Notes: a model not told the origin generated them from the letters alone. Shown: positions 51,026-59,345, counted from the first letter of the stretch. The stretch is DNA of 64,000 bases from Paracoccus yeei ATCC BAA-599 (GCF_000622145.1 NZ_KK211404.1:50404-114403), one strand, 5' to 3'. Numbers and translations are program-made.

Positions 51026-51676
51026 GTGACCCTTGCGAGGACGACCCGCCCAAGAACCGCCGCAGCCATTCTGGCGCTGACCCTGGCCCTGCCGGGCTGC
51101 GGCGCGCTGTCGGCCCTGTCGGGGGGGCCGGCGCTGGACGTGTTCGAACTGCGCGCCCCCGACGAAACGCCGAAGTCCTGCGGCCGCGGCCGCCGCGCCG
51201 AACTGGTGATCGAGGAGCCCAAGGCCCGCGGCACCCTGGATACCGAGCGCATCATGATCCGCCCCAATGCGCTTCAGACCCAGTACCTGCCCGATGCGCA
51301 ATGGGGTGACACCGTGCCCGTCACGCTGCAGAACCTGCTGGTGCGCAGCTTTTCGCCCTATGACGCCTTCACCCATGTGGGCCGCGCGCCCCTGGGGACC
51401 GCCGGCGATTTCGCCCTGATCAGCGAGATCCGGGACTTCAACGCCGAGGTCGCGGGCAAGGGCGCCATCGTGCGCCTGTCGGTCGACGCCCAGCTGGTGC
51501 GAGAAATGGATGCCTCGGTCGCCGCGCGGGGCAGCTTCAGCGCCACCGCCACCGCGTCCAGCACAAGGACCGCGGACCTGATCCCCGCCTTCGATGCCGC
51601 CGGGCGCGAACTGCTGGGGCAGATGACGGACTGGGGCCTGCGCGGCGTGGGGGTGAACCCGGCCGCGTGCCGATAA
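51026..51676 (+). CDS. ABC-transport auxiliary lipoprotein of the mla operon
   Basis: 216-residue predicted outer-membrane-facing lipoprotein with lipobox LALTLALPGC near residue 25 and an ABC_trans_aux-type (MlaC/PqiC-like) domain: VFELRAPDETPKSCG, ELVIEEPKARGTLDTERIMIR, WGDTVPVTLQNLLVRSF. Such proteins work with MCE transporters like PqiC with PqiAB. The start is GTG at 51026 after GAAGGAGAGG. Last gene of the operon, 13 bp after mlaD; a 74-bp gap follows before the sensor kinase. Confidence 0.85.
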   Translation: MTLARTTRPRTAAAILALTLALPGCGALSALSGGPALDVFELRAPDETPKSCGRGRRAELVIEEPKARGTLDTERIMIRPNALQTQYLPDAQWGDTVPVTLQNLLVRSFSPYDAFTHVGRAPLGTAGDFALISEIRDFNAEVAGKGAIVRLSVDAQLVREMDASVAARGSFSATATASSTRTADLIPAFDAAGRELLGQMTDWGLRGVGVNPAACR

Positions 51677-51750
51677 GGCCGCGGCGCGATTGCATGGCCC
51701 TCTCCATGCTGTAACATCGCGGCGACGCAAAGCCAGAAGGACGCCCGGCC

Positions 51751-53616
51751 ATGCCGCTCGGACCCGCCCCGCCTGCCGCCGCGCGGGCCTGGGTTCCGGC
51801 CCGCCTGGGGCGCCTGACCCCTTGGCTGGCTGGCGCTGTGGCGCTGGCGCTGCTGGTGGGCCTGGGCGGGCGGCTGGCCTTTCAGCACGCGATGGCGCAG
51901 GGTCTGGCCCGGGCCGAGGCGGCGTTGCGCCTGACCGTCAACGCGCTGAACGCGGATCTTGCCCGCTATGAGCACACCCCGCAGCTGATCGGCGACCTGG
52001 ACCTGATCCACCGGCTGGCGGCGGCACCCGGCGATCCGGCGCTGGTCGAGGCGACGAACCGCAAGCTGGCCGAGCTGAACGCCGCGCTGATGGCCTCGGA
52101 CATCTACCTGATCCGGCCCGATGGCGAGACGATCGCCGCCTCGAACTATCAGGCCGAACTCAGCTTCGTGGGGCAGAACTTCAGCTATCGGCCCTATTTC
52201 ATCGACGCCATGCGGGGCATGCCGGGGCGGTTCTACGGGGTCGGCACCACCTCGGGGGTGCGGGGCTATTTCTTCTCCGCGCCGGTCAGGGACGCGGCGG
52301 GCGCCATCGTCGCCGTGGTCGCGGTCAAGATCGGCGTGGACCGGCTCGAGGCGGGCTGGGCCGGCAGCGACCACGGCGTGCTGGTGACCGACCCCGACGG
52401 CACGGCGTTCCTGTCGTCGAACCGCGCCTGGCTTTACCGCAGCCTTTACCCGCTGACGCCGGCGCGGATGGCCCGGACCGAGGCCTCGCGCCGCTATGCC
52501 GAAACGCCGCTCAGCGAATTTCCCCATCCGCGCCAGGTCAGCCACGGGGTCGACGTGCTGCGCCTGCCCGACGATCCGGGCAGCCCCGCCAGCCCCGCGC
52601 GGGACTATATCATCGCCTCGCAGCCGATGTTCGAGGCGGGCTGGACGGTCCATGTGCTGCTGGACAGCGCCCCCCTGCGGGCCGAGGCACGGCTGGCGCT
52701 GGCCAGCCTGATCCTGCTGCTGGCGGCCGCGACCTGCGGCGCCCTGATGCTGCGCCAGCGCCGCGCCCGCATCGCCGAGCGGCTGGCCGCGACCGAGGAA
52801 CTGGAACGGCGGGTGGTCGAACGCACCGCCGACCTTGCCCGCGTGAACCGCCAGCTGGAGCAGGAGATCGCCGAGCGCCGCGCGACCGAGGACGAGCTGC
52901 GCGCCGCCCAGGCAAGCCTGGTGCAGGTCGGCAAGCTGGCCGCGCTGGGGCAGATGTCGGCCTCGCTGAGCCACGAGATCAACCAGCCGCTGGCCGCGGC
53001 GCGCAATTACGCCGACAGCGCCGCCATCCTGATCGAACGCGGCGATTACGCCCGCGCCCGCGACAACATCGCCGAGATCCTGGCCCTGGTCGACCGCATG
53101 GCCGCCATCGGCCGGCACCTGCGCCAGGCCGCGCGCAAGCCCGACGAGGTGCTGGGCGCCGTGGCCCTGGCGCCCCTGCTGCGCGAGACGCGAACCATCG
53201 TCGCACCGCGCCTGGCCGCGGCCGGGGCCACGCTGGACCTGGACCTGCCCGCCGACCTGCCGGCGTTGCGCGCGGGGCCGACGCGGCTGCAGCAGGTGCT
53301 GGTCAACCTGATCGCCAATGCCGCCGACGCGGTCGAGGGGCGGGACGACCGCCGCATCACGCTGTCGGCGCGGGCCGCGGGCGGGCGTGTCGTGATCGCG
53401 GTGCGTGATCGGGGCGCGGGCGTGCCCGACGCCATCGCGGCCCGCATCTTCGACCCGTTCTTCACCACCAAGGGCATCGGCGCGGGGCTGGGCCTGGGCC
53501 TGTCGATCACCGCCAACATCGTGCGCGACTTCGGCGGGGACATCAGCGTCCACGACGCCGCCCCCGGCGCCGAGTTCCGCATCGCCCTGCCCATCGCGCT
53601 GGAGGCCGCCGCATGA
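51751..53616 (+). CDS. dctB: DctB-like sensor histidine kinase
   Basis: 621-residue membrane kinase. TM1 near residues 25-45 (LAGAVALALLVGLGGRLAF), a periplasmic double-Cache sensing region (to about 300, with FVGQNFSYRPYFIDAMRGMPGRFYGVGTTS read in parts), TM2 (LASLILLLAAATCGALML), coiled coil, HisKA with H408 in SASLSHEINQPLAAARNYA, and HATPase motifs NLIANAADAVEG, DRGAGVP and GIGAGLGLGLSI. The family senses C4-dicarboxylates and related acids. It is fused by a 4-bp overlap to its response regulator and lies upstream of a tripartite tricarboxylate transporter, which is the probable target. Confidence 0.9.
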   Translation: MPLGPAPPAAARAWVPARLGRLTPWLAGAVALALLVGLGGRLAFQHAMAQGLARAEAALRLTVNALNADLARYEHTPQLIGDLDLIHRLAAAPGDPALVEATNRKLAELNAALMASDIYLIRPDGETIAASNYQAELSFVGQNFSYRPYFIDAMRGMPGRFYGVGTTSGVRGYFFSAPVRDAAGAIVAVVAVKIGVDRLEAGWAGSDHGVLVTDPDGTAFLSSNRAWLYRSLYPLTPARMARTEASRRYAETPLSEFPHPRQVSHGVDVLRLPDDPGSPASPARDYIIASQPMFEAGWTVHVLLDSAPLRAEARLALASLILLLAAATCGALMLRQRRARIAERLAATEELERRVVERTADLARVNRQLEQEIAERRATEDELRAAQASLVQVGKLAALGQMSASLSHEINQPLAAARNYADSAAILIERGDYARARDNIAEILALVDRMAAIGRHLRQAARKPDEVLGAVALAPLLRETRTIVAPRLAAAGATLDLDLPADLPALRAGPTRLQQVLVNLIANAADAVEGRDDRRITLSARAAGGRVVIAVRDRGAGVPDAIAARIFDPFFTTKGIGAGLGLGLSITANIVRDFGGDISVHDAAPGAEFRIALPIALEAAA

Positions 53617-54956
53617 TCCCCCGCGTCCTTTTGGTCGACGACGACGACCGGATGCGCAATTCGACCGCGCAGGCGCTGGAACTGGCCGGCTTCGCGGTCG
53701 AGCCCCTGGCCTCGGGCGAGGAGGCTCTGGCGCTGGCGGGCCCCGGCTTTGCCGGCGCCGTGGTCAGCGACATCCGCATGCCCGGCATGGACGGCATGAC
53801 CCTGCTGTCGCGCCTGCACGAGATCGACGCCGAGCTTCCCGTGATCCTGGTCACCGGCCATGCCGAGGTGCCGCTGGCGGTCGAGGCGATCCGCGGCGGC
53901 GCCTATGACTTCATCGAAAAGCCCTTCGTGGTGCAGGAGCTGGCGACCGTGATCCGCCGCGCCGTCGATCATCGCGGGCTGGTCCTGGCGAACCGCCGCC
54001 TGCGCGCCGTCGCCGGCAAGCGCGACGATCTCGAGGCCCGGCTGCCCGGGCGCACGCCGGTCATGGTCGACCTGCGCCACCGGCTGCGCGCCATCGGCGC
54101 CTCGGACGCGGATGCGCTGATCATCGGCCCCACCGGCGCGGGAAAAGAGGTCGCGGCCCGCGCGCTTCACGACATGTCGCCGCGCGCGGGCCATCCCTTC
54201 ATCGCCATCAACTGCGCGGCCCTGCCCCAGGCCCTGATCGAATCCGAACTGTTCGGGCATGAGGCCGGCGCCTTTCCCGGCGCGCTGCGGCCCCGCTACG
54301 GCAAGTTCGAACATGCCCGGGGCGGCGTGGTGCTGCTGGATGAAATCGGCTCGATGCCACTGGACCTGCAGGCCAAGCTGCTGCGGGTGCTGCAGGAACG
54401 CGTCATCACCCGGCTCGGCTCGAACGACCCGGTGGCGCTGGACGTCCGCTTCATCGCCACCTCGAAGACAGACCTGACCGATCTGGTCCGGCACGGCGCG
54501 TTCCGCGAGGACCTGTACTGGCGGCTGAACGTCGCCGTGCTGCACGTCCCGGCCCTGTCCGCCCGGCGCGAGGACATTCCCCTGCTGTTCCTGCAGCTGG
54601 TCCGCGAATCCGCCGCCCGCCATTCCGTGCCCGAACGCGACGTGCCGCCGGCCTTCCTGTTGGGCCTTGCGGCGCGGGACTGGCCGGGCAACGTGCGGGA
54701 ACTGCGCAACCTGGCCGAACGCGTCGTGCTGGGGCTGGAAGGGACCGAGACGCCGCAGGCGGACGGCGCCCGACTGGCCGAACGGGTCGCGGCCTTTGAA
54801 CGCAGCCTGATCGCGGGCGCCATCGCCGCCCATGGCGGACGGCTGCGCGCGGTCTATGAAACGCTGGGGATCTCGCGCAAGACGCTGTACGAAAAGATGC
54901 AGAAATACGGGCTGGACCGGCGGCTGATCGTCGAGGCGCCCGAAGACATGGGGTGA
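53613..54956 (+). CDS. dctD: DctD-like NtrC-family response regulator with GAFPGA loop
   Basis: 447 residues. Receiver domain with phosphoacceptor D53 (VVSDIRMPGMDG), AAA+ domain with Walker A IGPTGAGKEVAARALHDMS and Walker B VVLLDEIGSMPLDLQAKLLR, and a C-terminal Fis-type helix-turn-helix (LRAVYETLGISRKTLYEKMQKYG). The sigma-54 contact loop is GAFPGA (residues 219-224, P222) in place of the canonical GAFTGA, which may weaken or change the need for sigma-54. ATGA overlap with dctB. A perfect dyad follows its stop by 1 bp, ahead of tctC. I recall similar GAFPGA forms in rhodobacterial relatives but cannot confirm it here. Confidence 0.88.
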   Translation: MIPRVLLVDDDDRMRNSTAQALELAGFAVEPLASGEEALALAGPGFAGAVVSDIRMPGMDGMTLLSRLHEIDAELPVILVTGHAEVPLAVEAIRGGAYDFIEKPFVVQELATVIRRAVDHRGLVLANRRLRAVAGKRDDLEARLPGRTPVMVDLRHRLRAIGASDADALIIGPTGAGKEVAARALHDMSPRAGHPFIAINCAALPQALIESELFGHEAGAFPGALRPRYGKFEHARGGVVLLDEIGSMPLDLQAKLLRVLQERVITRLGSNDPVALDVRFIATSKTDLTDLVRHGAFREDLYWRLNVAVLHVPALSARREDIPLLFLQLVRESAARHSVPERDVPPAFLLGLAARDWPGNVRELRNLAERVVLGLEGTETPQADGARLAERVAAFERSLIAGAIAAHGGRLRAVYETLGISRKTLYEKMQKYGLDRRLIVEAPEDMG

Positions 54957-54957
54957 A

Positions 54958-54975
54958 TGGGTGGATTTCCACCCA
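54958..54975. promoter_or_regulatory. Perfect dyad between dctD and tctC
   Basis: TGGGTGGATTTCCACCCA: 8-bp arms around TT. A half-site TTTCCACCC is repeated at 54998-55006, 31 bp from the copy inside the dyad (three helical turns). It is the best candidate operator in the 181-bp gap before tctC. No sigma-54 promoter with correct GG-N10-GC spacing is found there. Confidence 0.6.
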
Positions 54976-55137
54976 CGCCACCGGCAGGCCGTCACCCTTT
55001 CCACCCGTTTTCCCGCGAGAACCCGCAGCCGCCACCCGGCTTGGGCGATTTTGCATTTGTCGGCCCGCGCCCGCGCGCGCAACCTGCCCTGCAGCGGCCG
55101 CAGGGGAGTGCGGCCCAAACCCCAGGGAGAGGAACTC

Positions 55138-56112
55138 ATGGCATACCCGAGGATCGTCGCCGCCCTTGCGGCGGCGCTAAGCCTGACCGGCGCGGCCCAG
55201 GCGCAGGATTATCCCAACCGCCAGATCACCATGGTGGTGCCGTTTTCGGCCGGCGGGCCGACCGACACCGTGGCCCGGCTGGTCGCGGAAAAGATGTCGT
55301 CCGACCTGGGCCAGCAGATCGTCGTGGAAAACGTCGGCGGCGCCGGCGGCACGCTGGGCGCAGGCAATGTCGCCAAGGCCGAGCCCGACGGCTATACCGT
55401 GCTTCTGCACCACATCGGCATGGCGACCTCGGCCACGCTTTACCGCAAGCTGGCCTATGACCCGCTGACGGCCTTCGACTATGTGGGGCTTGTGACCGAG
55501 GTGCCGATGGTCGTCGTCGCCCGCAAGGACTTCGAGCCGGCGGATTTCAAGGGCTTCACCGAATACGTCAAGGCGAACGCCGACAAGCTGACGCTGGCGA
55601 ACGCCGGCATCGGCTCGGCCAGCCATCTGTGCGGGATGATGCTGATGCAGGCGCTGGAGGCGCCCTTGGTGACCGTTCCCTACAAGGGCACCGGCCCGGC
55701 GATGACCGACCTGCTGGGCGGGCAGACCGACATCATGTGCGACCAGACCACCAACACCACCCAGCAGATCAAGGGCGGCACGATCAAGGCCTATGCCACC
55801 ACCACGACCGAGCGCCTGCCGCTGTTCCCCGACCTGCCGACGGCGACCGAAGCCGGCCTGCCGGCGCTGCAGGTGGGCATCTGGCACGGCATCTATACCC
55901 CCAAGGGCACGCCCGCCGAAGTGAACGAGCGCCTGTCGCAGTCGCTGCAGAAGGCCCTGGCCGACGAAGGCGTCTCCAAGGCCATGGCCGATCTGGGCAC
56001 CGCGCCCGAGCCGGCCGAGAACGCCACCCCCGCCGCGCTGAAGGCCAAGCTTGAATCCGAGATCGCGCGCTGGAAGCCGGTGATCGAATCCGCCGGGGTC
56101 TATGCCGACTGA
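55138..56112 (+). CDS. tctC: Tripartite tricarboxylate transporter substrate-binding protein (TctC)
   Basis: 324-residue periplasmic binding protein of the Bug/TctC family. A signal peptide (RIVAALAAALSLTGAAQAQ) is followed by YPNRQITMVVPFSAGGPTDTVARLVA, VVENVGGAGGTLGAG, ANAGIGSASHLCGMML and VPYKGTGPAMTDLLGGQ, the typical ligand-clamping segments. Proteins of this family bind carboxylates from citrate to aromatic acids; the ligand is unknown here. Start at 55138 after GGGAGAGGAAC. tctB and tctA follow, and a second tctC-like gene closes the set. Confidence 0.92.
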   Translation: MAYPRIVAALAAALSLTGAAQAQDYPNRQITMVVPFSAGGPTDTVARLVAEKMSSDLGQQIVVENVGGAGGTLGAGNVAKAEPDGYTVLLHHIGMATSATLYRKLAYDPLTAFDYVGLVTEVPMVVVARKDFEPADFKGFTEYVKANADKLTLANAGIGSASHLCGMMLMQALEAPLVTVPYKGTGPAMTDLLGGQTDIMCDQTTNTTQQIKGGTIKAYATTTTERLPLFPDLPTATEAGLPALQVGIWHGIYTPKGTPAEVNERLSQSLQKALADEGVSKAMADLGTAPEPAENATPAALKAKLESEIARWKPVIESAGVYAD

Positions 56113-56160
56113 TGAAGGGCCCCGCGCGGTGCGGGGCCGCTTTCCGAACAAGGGGGGATC

Positions 56161-56622
56161 ATGTCCACGAAACCCAAGGATTCGACCGATCTTGCGGCCG
56201 GCCTGCTGCTGATGGCGGCCGCCGCCTTTTTCGGCTGGCAGACGCTGGATCTGGAAATCGGCACATCGCTGCGGATGGGCCCGGGCTATTTCCCGATGGT
56301 GCTGTCGGGGCTGCTGTTCGTGCTGGGCGCGCTGGTCACGCTGAAGGCCTTCGGCCGCGAAGGCGAACCCTTTGGCAAGATCGCCTGGCGGGGGCTCGTC
56401 TTCATCCTGCCGGCGCCGGTGTTCTTCGGGCTGACGGTGCGGGGCCTGGGCTTTGTCCCGGCGCTGTTCATCACCACGCTGATCGCGTCCCAGGCCTCGG
56501 TCAGGATGCGGCCGCTGCCGGCGCTGGTGCTGGCGGTCGCCGTCACCATCCTGTCGACGCTGATCTTCAGCTATGGTCTTGGGCTGCCGTTCCGGCGCTT
56601 CGGCCCCTGGCTGCCGCTGTAA
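56161..56622 (+). CDS. tctB: TctB small membrane subunit
   Basis: 153-residue small subunit of the tripartite tricarboxylate transporter with four membrane segments (for example GLVFILPAPVFFGLTV and PALVLAVAVTILSTLIFSYG) and the family opening DLAAGLLLMAAAAFFGWQTLDLEIGTS (read in parts), then RMGPGYFPM. It is 48 bp after tctC and 10 bp before tctA. Its exact role in transport is not settled. Confidence 0.9.
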   Translation: MSTKPKDSTDLAAGLLLMAAAAFFGWQTLDLEIGTSLRMGPGYFPMVLSGLLFVLGALVTLKAFGREGEPFGKIAWRGLVFILPAPVFFGLTVRGLGFVPALFITTLIASQASVRMRPLPALVLAVAVTILSTLIFSYGLGLPFRRFGPWLPL

Positions 56623-56632
56623 GGGGGCGCGC

Positions 56633-58141
56633 ATGGACCTGCTTTCCAACCTCGCCATGGGCTTCTCGGTCGCCTCGTCGCTGGCGAACCTGGCCTTCTG
56701 CCTGATCGGCGTGATCCTCGGCACGCTGATCGGCGTGCTGCCGGGCATCGGCGCCACCGCGACCATCGCCATGCTGCTGCCGATCACCTTCCAGCTTGAG
56801 CCGGTCAGCTCGCTCATCATGCTGGCGGGCATCTATTACGGCGCGCAATACGGCGGATCGACCACGGCGATCCTGATCAACATGCCGGGCGAAAGCTCGT
56901 CGGCCGTGACCGCGATCGACGGCTATCAGATGGCGCGCAAGGGCCGGGCCGGGACGGCGCTGGCGGTGGCCGCGCTGGGGTCGTTCTTTGCCGGCACCGT
57001 CGCGACCTTCCTGGTGGCGATCTTTGCCCCGCCGCTGACCGCGGTCGCGCTGAAATTCGGCGCGGCTGAATATTTCAGCCTGATGGTGCTGGGCCTGGTC
57101 ATGTCGGTCGCGCTGGCGCATGGCTCGGTCTTGAAGGCGCTGGCGATGGTGGTGCTGGGCCTCTTGCTGGGCATGGTCGGCACCGACATCTATACCGGCA
57201 CGCCGCGCTTTACCCTGGGCATCACGGAATACGCCGATGGTCTGAACTTCGTCGCGCTGGCCGTGGGCGTCTTCGGCATCGCCGAGATCTTGCGCAACCT
57301 CGAGGACGAGCATGACCGCGAGGTGATGACGAAAAGCATCAACCGCCTGCTGCCGACCGGGGCCGAACTCAGGCAGATGATCGGCCCGGTGCTGCGCGGC
57401 ACGGGCGTCGGCTCGGTCCTGGGCATCCTGCCGGGCGGCGGCGCGATCCTGGCCAGCTTCGCCAGCTACACGGTGGAAAAGAAGCTGTCGAAACACCCCG
57501 AGGAGTTCGGCAAGGGCGCGCTGGCCGGCGTCGCCGGGCCGGAAAGCGCCAACAACGCCGGCGCGCAGACCAGCTTCATCCCGCTTCTGACCCTGGGCAT
57601 CCCGGCGAACCCGGTCATGGCGCTGATGATCGGCGCAATGATCATCCAGGGCATCGTGCCGGGGCCGAACGTGGTCAGCGAACAGCCGCAGCTGTTCTGG
57701 GGCATCATCGCGTCGATGTGGATCGGCAACCTGATGCTGGTCGTGTTGAACCTGCCCTTGATCGGGCTGTGGGTGCGGCTGCTGACCGTGCCCTATTTCG
57801 TCCTGTTCCCGATCATCATGGCGATGTGCTCGATCGGGGTCTATTCGGTGGCGACGAACACCTTCGACCTGTTCGCGGTCGCCTTCTTCGGGCTTCTGGG
57901 CTATGTCATGTCCAAGCTGCGCTGCGAACCGGCGCCGCTGCTCCTGGGTTTTGTCCTGGGCCCGCTGCTGGAAGAAAACCTGCGTCGCGCCATGATCCTG
58001 TCGCGCGGCGATCCCTCGACCTTCATCACCCGCCCGATCAGCCTGGCGCTGCTGCTGATGGCCGCCGCCGTGCTGGTGCTGGTGTTCCTGCCGCAGATCC
58101 GCCGGCGCCGGGACGAGGTCTTTACCGAAAGCGATGCATGA
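56633..58141 (+). CDS. tctA: TctA large membrane subunit
   Basis: 502-residue permease of the tripartite tricarboxylate transporter family, about 12 membrane segments. Family marks: IGVLPGIGATATIAMLLPITF, GIYYGAQYGGSTTAILINMPGESSS read in parts, and the mirror LGILPGGGAILASFASYTVEK with ESANNAGAQTSFIPLLTLGIP. It is a sodium- or proton-coupled secondary transporter in characterised members. Start at 56633; overlaps a possible upstream start of the second tctC gene by 4 bp. Confidence 0.95.
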   Translation: MDLLSNLAMGFSVASSLANLAFCLIGVILGTLIGVLPGIGATATIAMLLPITFQLEPVSSLIMLAGIYYGAQYGGSTTAILINMPGESSSAVTAIDGYQMARKGRAGTALAVAALGSFFAGTVATFLVAIFAPPLTAVALKFGAAEYFSLMVLGLVMSVALAHGSVLKALAMVVLGLLLGMVGTDIYTGTPRFTLGITEYADGLNFVALAVGVFGIAEILRNLEDEHDREVMTKSINRLLPTGAELRQMIGPVLRGTGVGSVLGILPGGGAILASFASYTVEKKLSKHPEEFGKGALAGVAGPESANNAGAQTSFIPLLTLGIPANPVMALMIGAMIIQGIVPGPNVVSEQPQLFWGIIASMWIGNLMLVVLNLPLIGLWVRLLTVPYFVLFPIIMAMCSIGVYSVATNTFDLFAVAFFGLLGYVMSKLRCEPAPLLLGFVLGPLLEENLRRAMILSRGDPSTFITRPISLALLLMAAAVLVLVFLPQIRRRRDEVFTESDA

Positions 58142-58158
58142 TAATGGGAGGCATAGAC

Positions 58159-59130
58159 ATGACACCATCCATCACCCGCAGGCTCCTGCTGGGCGCCGCC
58201 ATGGCGCTGGGGCTGGCCGGCGCCGCCGCCGCCGAATTCCCCGAACGCCAGGTCACGCTGGTCATCCCCTTCGCCGCCGGAGGCTCGACCGATGTCGTGG
58301 GCCGCATCGTCGCCGACCGGATGAGCCGCGACCTGGGCCAGCAGGTCGTGGTCCAGAACGTGGGCGGCGCCGGCGGCTCCCTGGGCGCGCAACAGGTCGC
58401 CAAGGCCGACCCGGACGGCTACACGATCCTGATGGCCACGGTCGCCACGCATGCGCTGAACCCGCTGATCCTCAAGCAGAAACCCTATGACCCGGTGGCG
58501 GATTTCGCCCCCGTGTCGCTGCTGGTCCTGGTGCCCAACGTGCTGGCGGTGAACCCCGAACTGCCTGTCAACAGTGTGCAGGAACTGATCGACCTGGCCA
58601 AGAAGGAACCCGGCACGCTGGCCTATGCCTCGTCCGGGAACGGAACGCCGCTCCACCTGTCGGGCGAGCTTTTCAAGTCGATGGCGGGGGTCGATCTGAC
58701 CCATATCCCCTACAAGGGCTCGGGCCCGGCGCTGACCGACGTCCTGGGCAACCAGGTGCCGATCATCTTCGACAACCTGCCCTCGGCCTCCAGCCACATC
58801 GCCTCGGGCAAGCTCAGAGCGCTTGGCGTGACCACCGCCGAACGCGCGCCCAGCTTCCCCGACGTGCCCGCCATCGCCGAAACCCTGCCGGGCTATGAAA
58901 CCTATACCTGGAACGCGCTTTTCGCCCCGGCGGGCACTCCGCCCGAGGCGGTCGCCCGGCTGAACGCCGCCGCCCGCGCCGCCATGGCCGACCCCGAGGT
59001 CGTCAAGCGCATGGCGGATTTCTCGGCCACCATCGTCGCCTCCTCGCCCGAGGAACTGGCCGAGCACGTCAAGGCCGAGATGGCGAAATGGGAGCCGGTC
59101 GTCCGCGACGCGAACGTCAGCCTGGACTGA
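58159..59130 (+). CDS. tctC: Second TctC-like substrate-binding protein
   Basis: 323-residue Bug/TctC-family binding protein, paralogous to the one at 55138. Signal peptide ITRRLLLGAAMALGLAGAAAA, then FPERQVTLVIPFAAGGSTDVVGRIVA, VVQNVGGAGGSLGAQQVAKADPDGYT (read in parts), ASSGNGTPLHLSGELF and IPYKGSGPALTDVLG. The twin-basic RR at the start may allow other export. A start at 58138 that overlaps tctA as ATGA is possible; 58159 has GGGAGG nearby. Two different binding proteins for one TctAB pair suggest two ligands or functional replacement. Confidence 0.9.
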   Translation: MTPSITRRLLLGAAMALGLAGAAAAEFPERQVTLVIPFAAGGSTDVVGRIVADRMSRDLGQQVVVQNVGGAGGSLGAQQVAKADPDGYTILMATVATHALNPLILKQKPYDPVADFAPVSLLVLVPNVLAVNPELPVNSVQELIDLAKKEPGTLAYASSGNGTPLHLSGELFKSMAGVDLTHIPYKGSGPALTDVLGNQVPIIFDNLPSASSHIASGKLRALGVTTAERAPSFPDVPAIAETLPGYETYTWNALFAPAGTPPEAVARLNAAARAAMADPEVVKRMADFSATIVASSPEELAEHVKAEMAKWEPVVRDANVSLD

Positions 59131-59293
59131 CGGCAAGGCCAAGGGCTTCTTTCGTGCACAAATATCCTCGGGGGGAGCATGCGATACGCCCCCCGGGGCG
59201 AATTGCATGCCGGGGGGCAGACAGCCCCCCGCGCCACGCCGCAGCCGGGGGATCGCCTGTCCGCAGCGCGCCACGCCTTTTTGTCGGAAAAAG
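59131..59293. other. Hairpin-rich stretch after tctC2
   Basis: No gene. A weaker relative of the dispersed repeat (TTTCGTGCACAAATATCC, 59151-59168) lies about 20 bp after the tctC2 stop. Two GC hairpins follow: CGGGGGG / CCCCCCG (59169-59175, 59189-59195) and CGGGGGGC-AGACA-GCCCCCCG (59211-59231), both without a T-run. The region 59232-59293 ends in CCTTTTTG then GGAAAAAG. Confidence 0.55.
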
Positions 59294-59345
59294 ACCGCCG
59301 TTCCTGTCTGCGCGGAGGGAGGAGAGACGCGACAGGAACGGCGGT
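59294..59345 (-). ncRNA. Candidate small RNA 3' end: terminator hairpin with CTCCTCCC loop
   Basis: On the minus strand a perfect 15-bp stem, ACCGCCGTTCCTGTC (59345-59331) / GACAGGAACGGCGGT (59308-59294), is followed at once by CTTTTT (59293-59288), so it should terminate transcription. Its 22-base loop contains CTCTCCTCCCTCC, which includes CTCCTCCC, complementary to Shine-Dalgarno sequences. Alphaproteobacterial cuckoo/CcsR small RNAs carry this loop motif. Only one such hairpin is seen, where those RNAs usually have two, and the 5' end is not located. It could instead be only a terminator. Confidence 0.5.

Noticed and set aside
55050..55070. Possible sigma-54 promoter before tctC (CTTGGGCGATTTTGCA)
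   Set aside because: The GG-GC spacing is two bases too short for a -24/-12 element.
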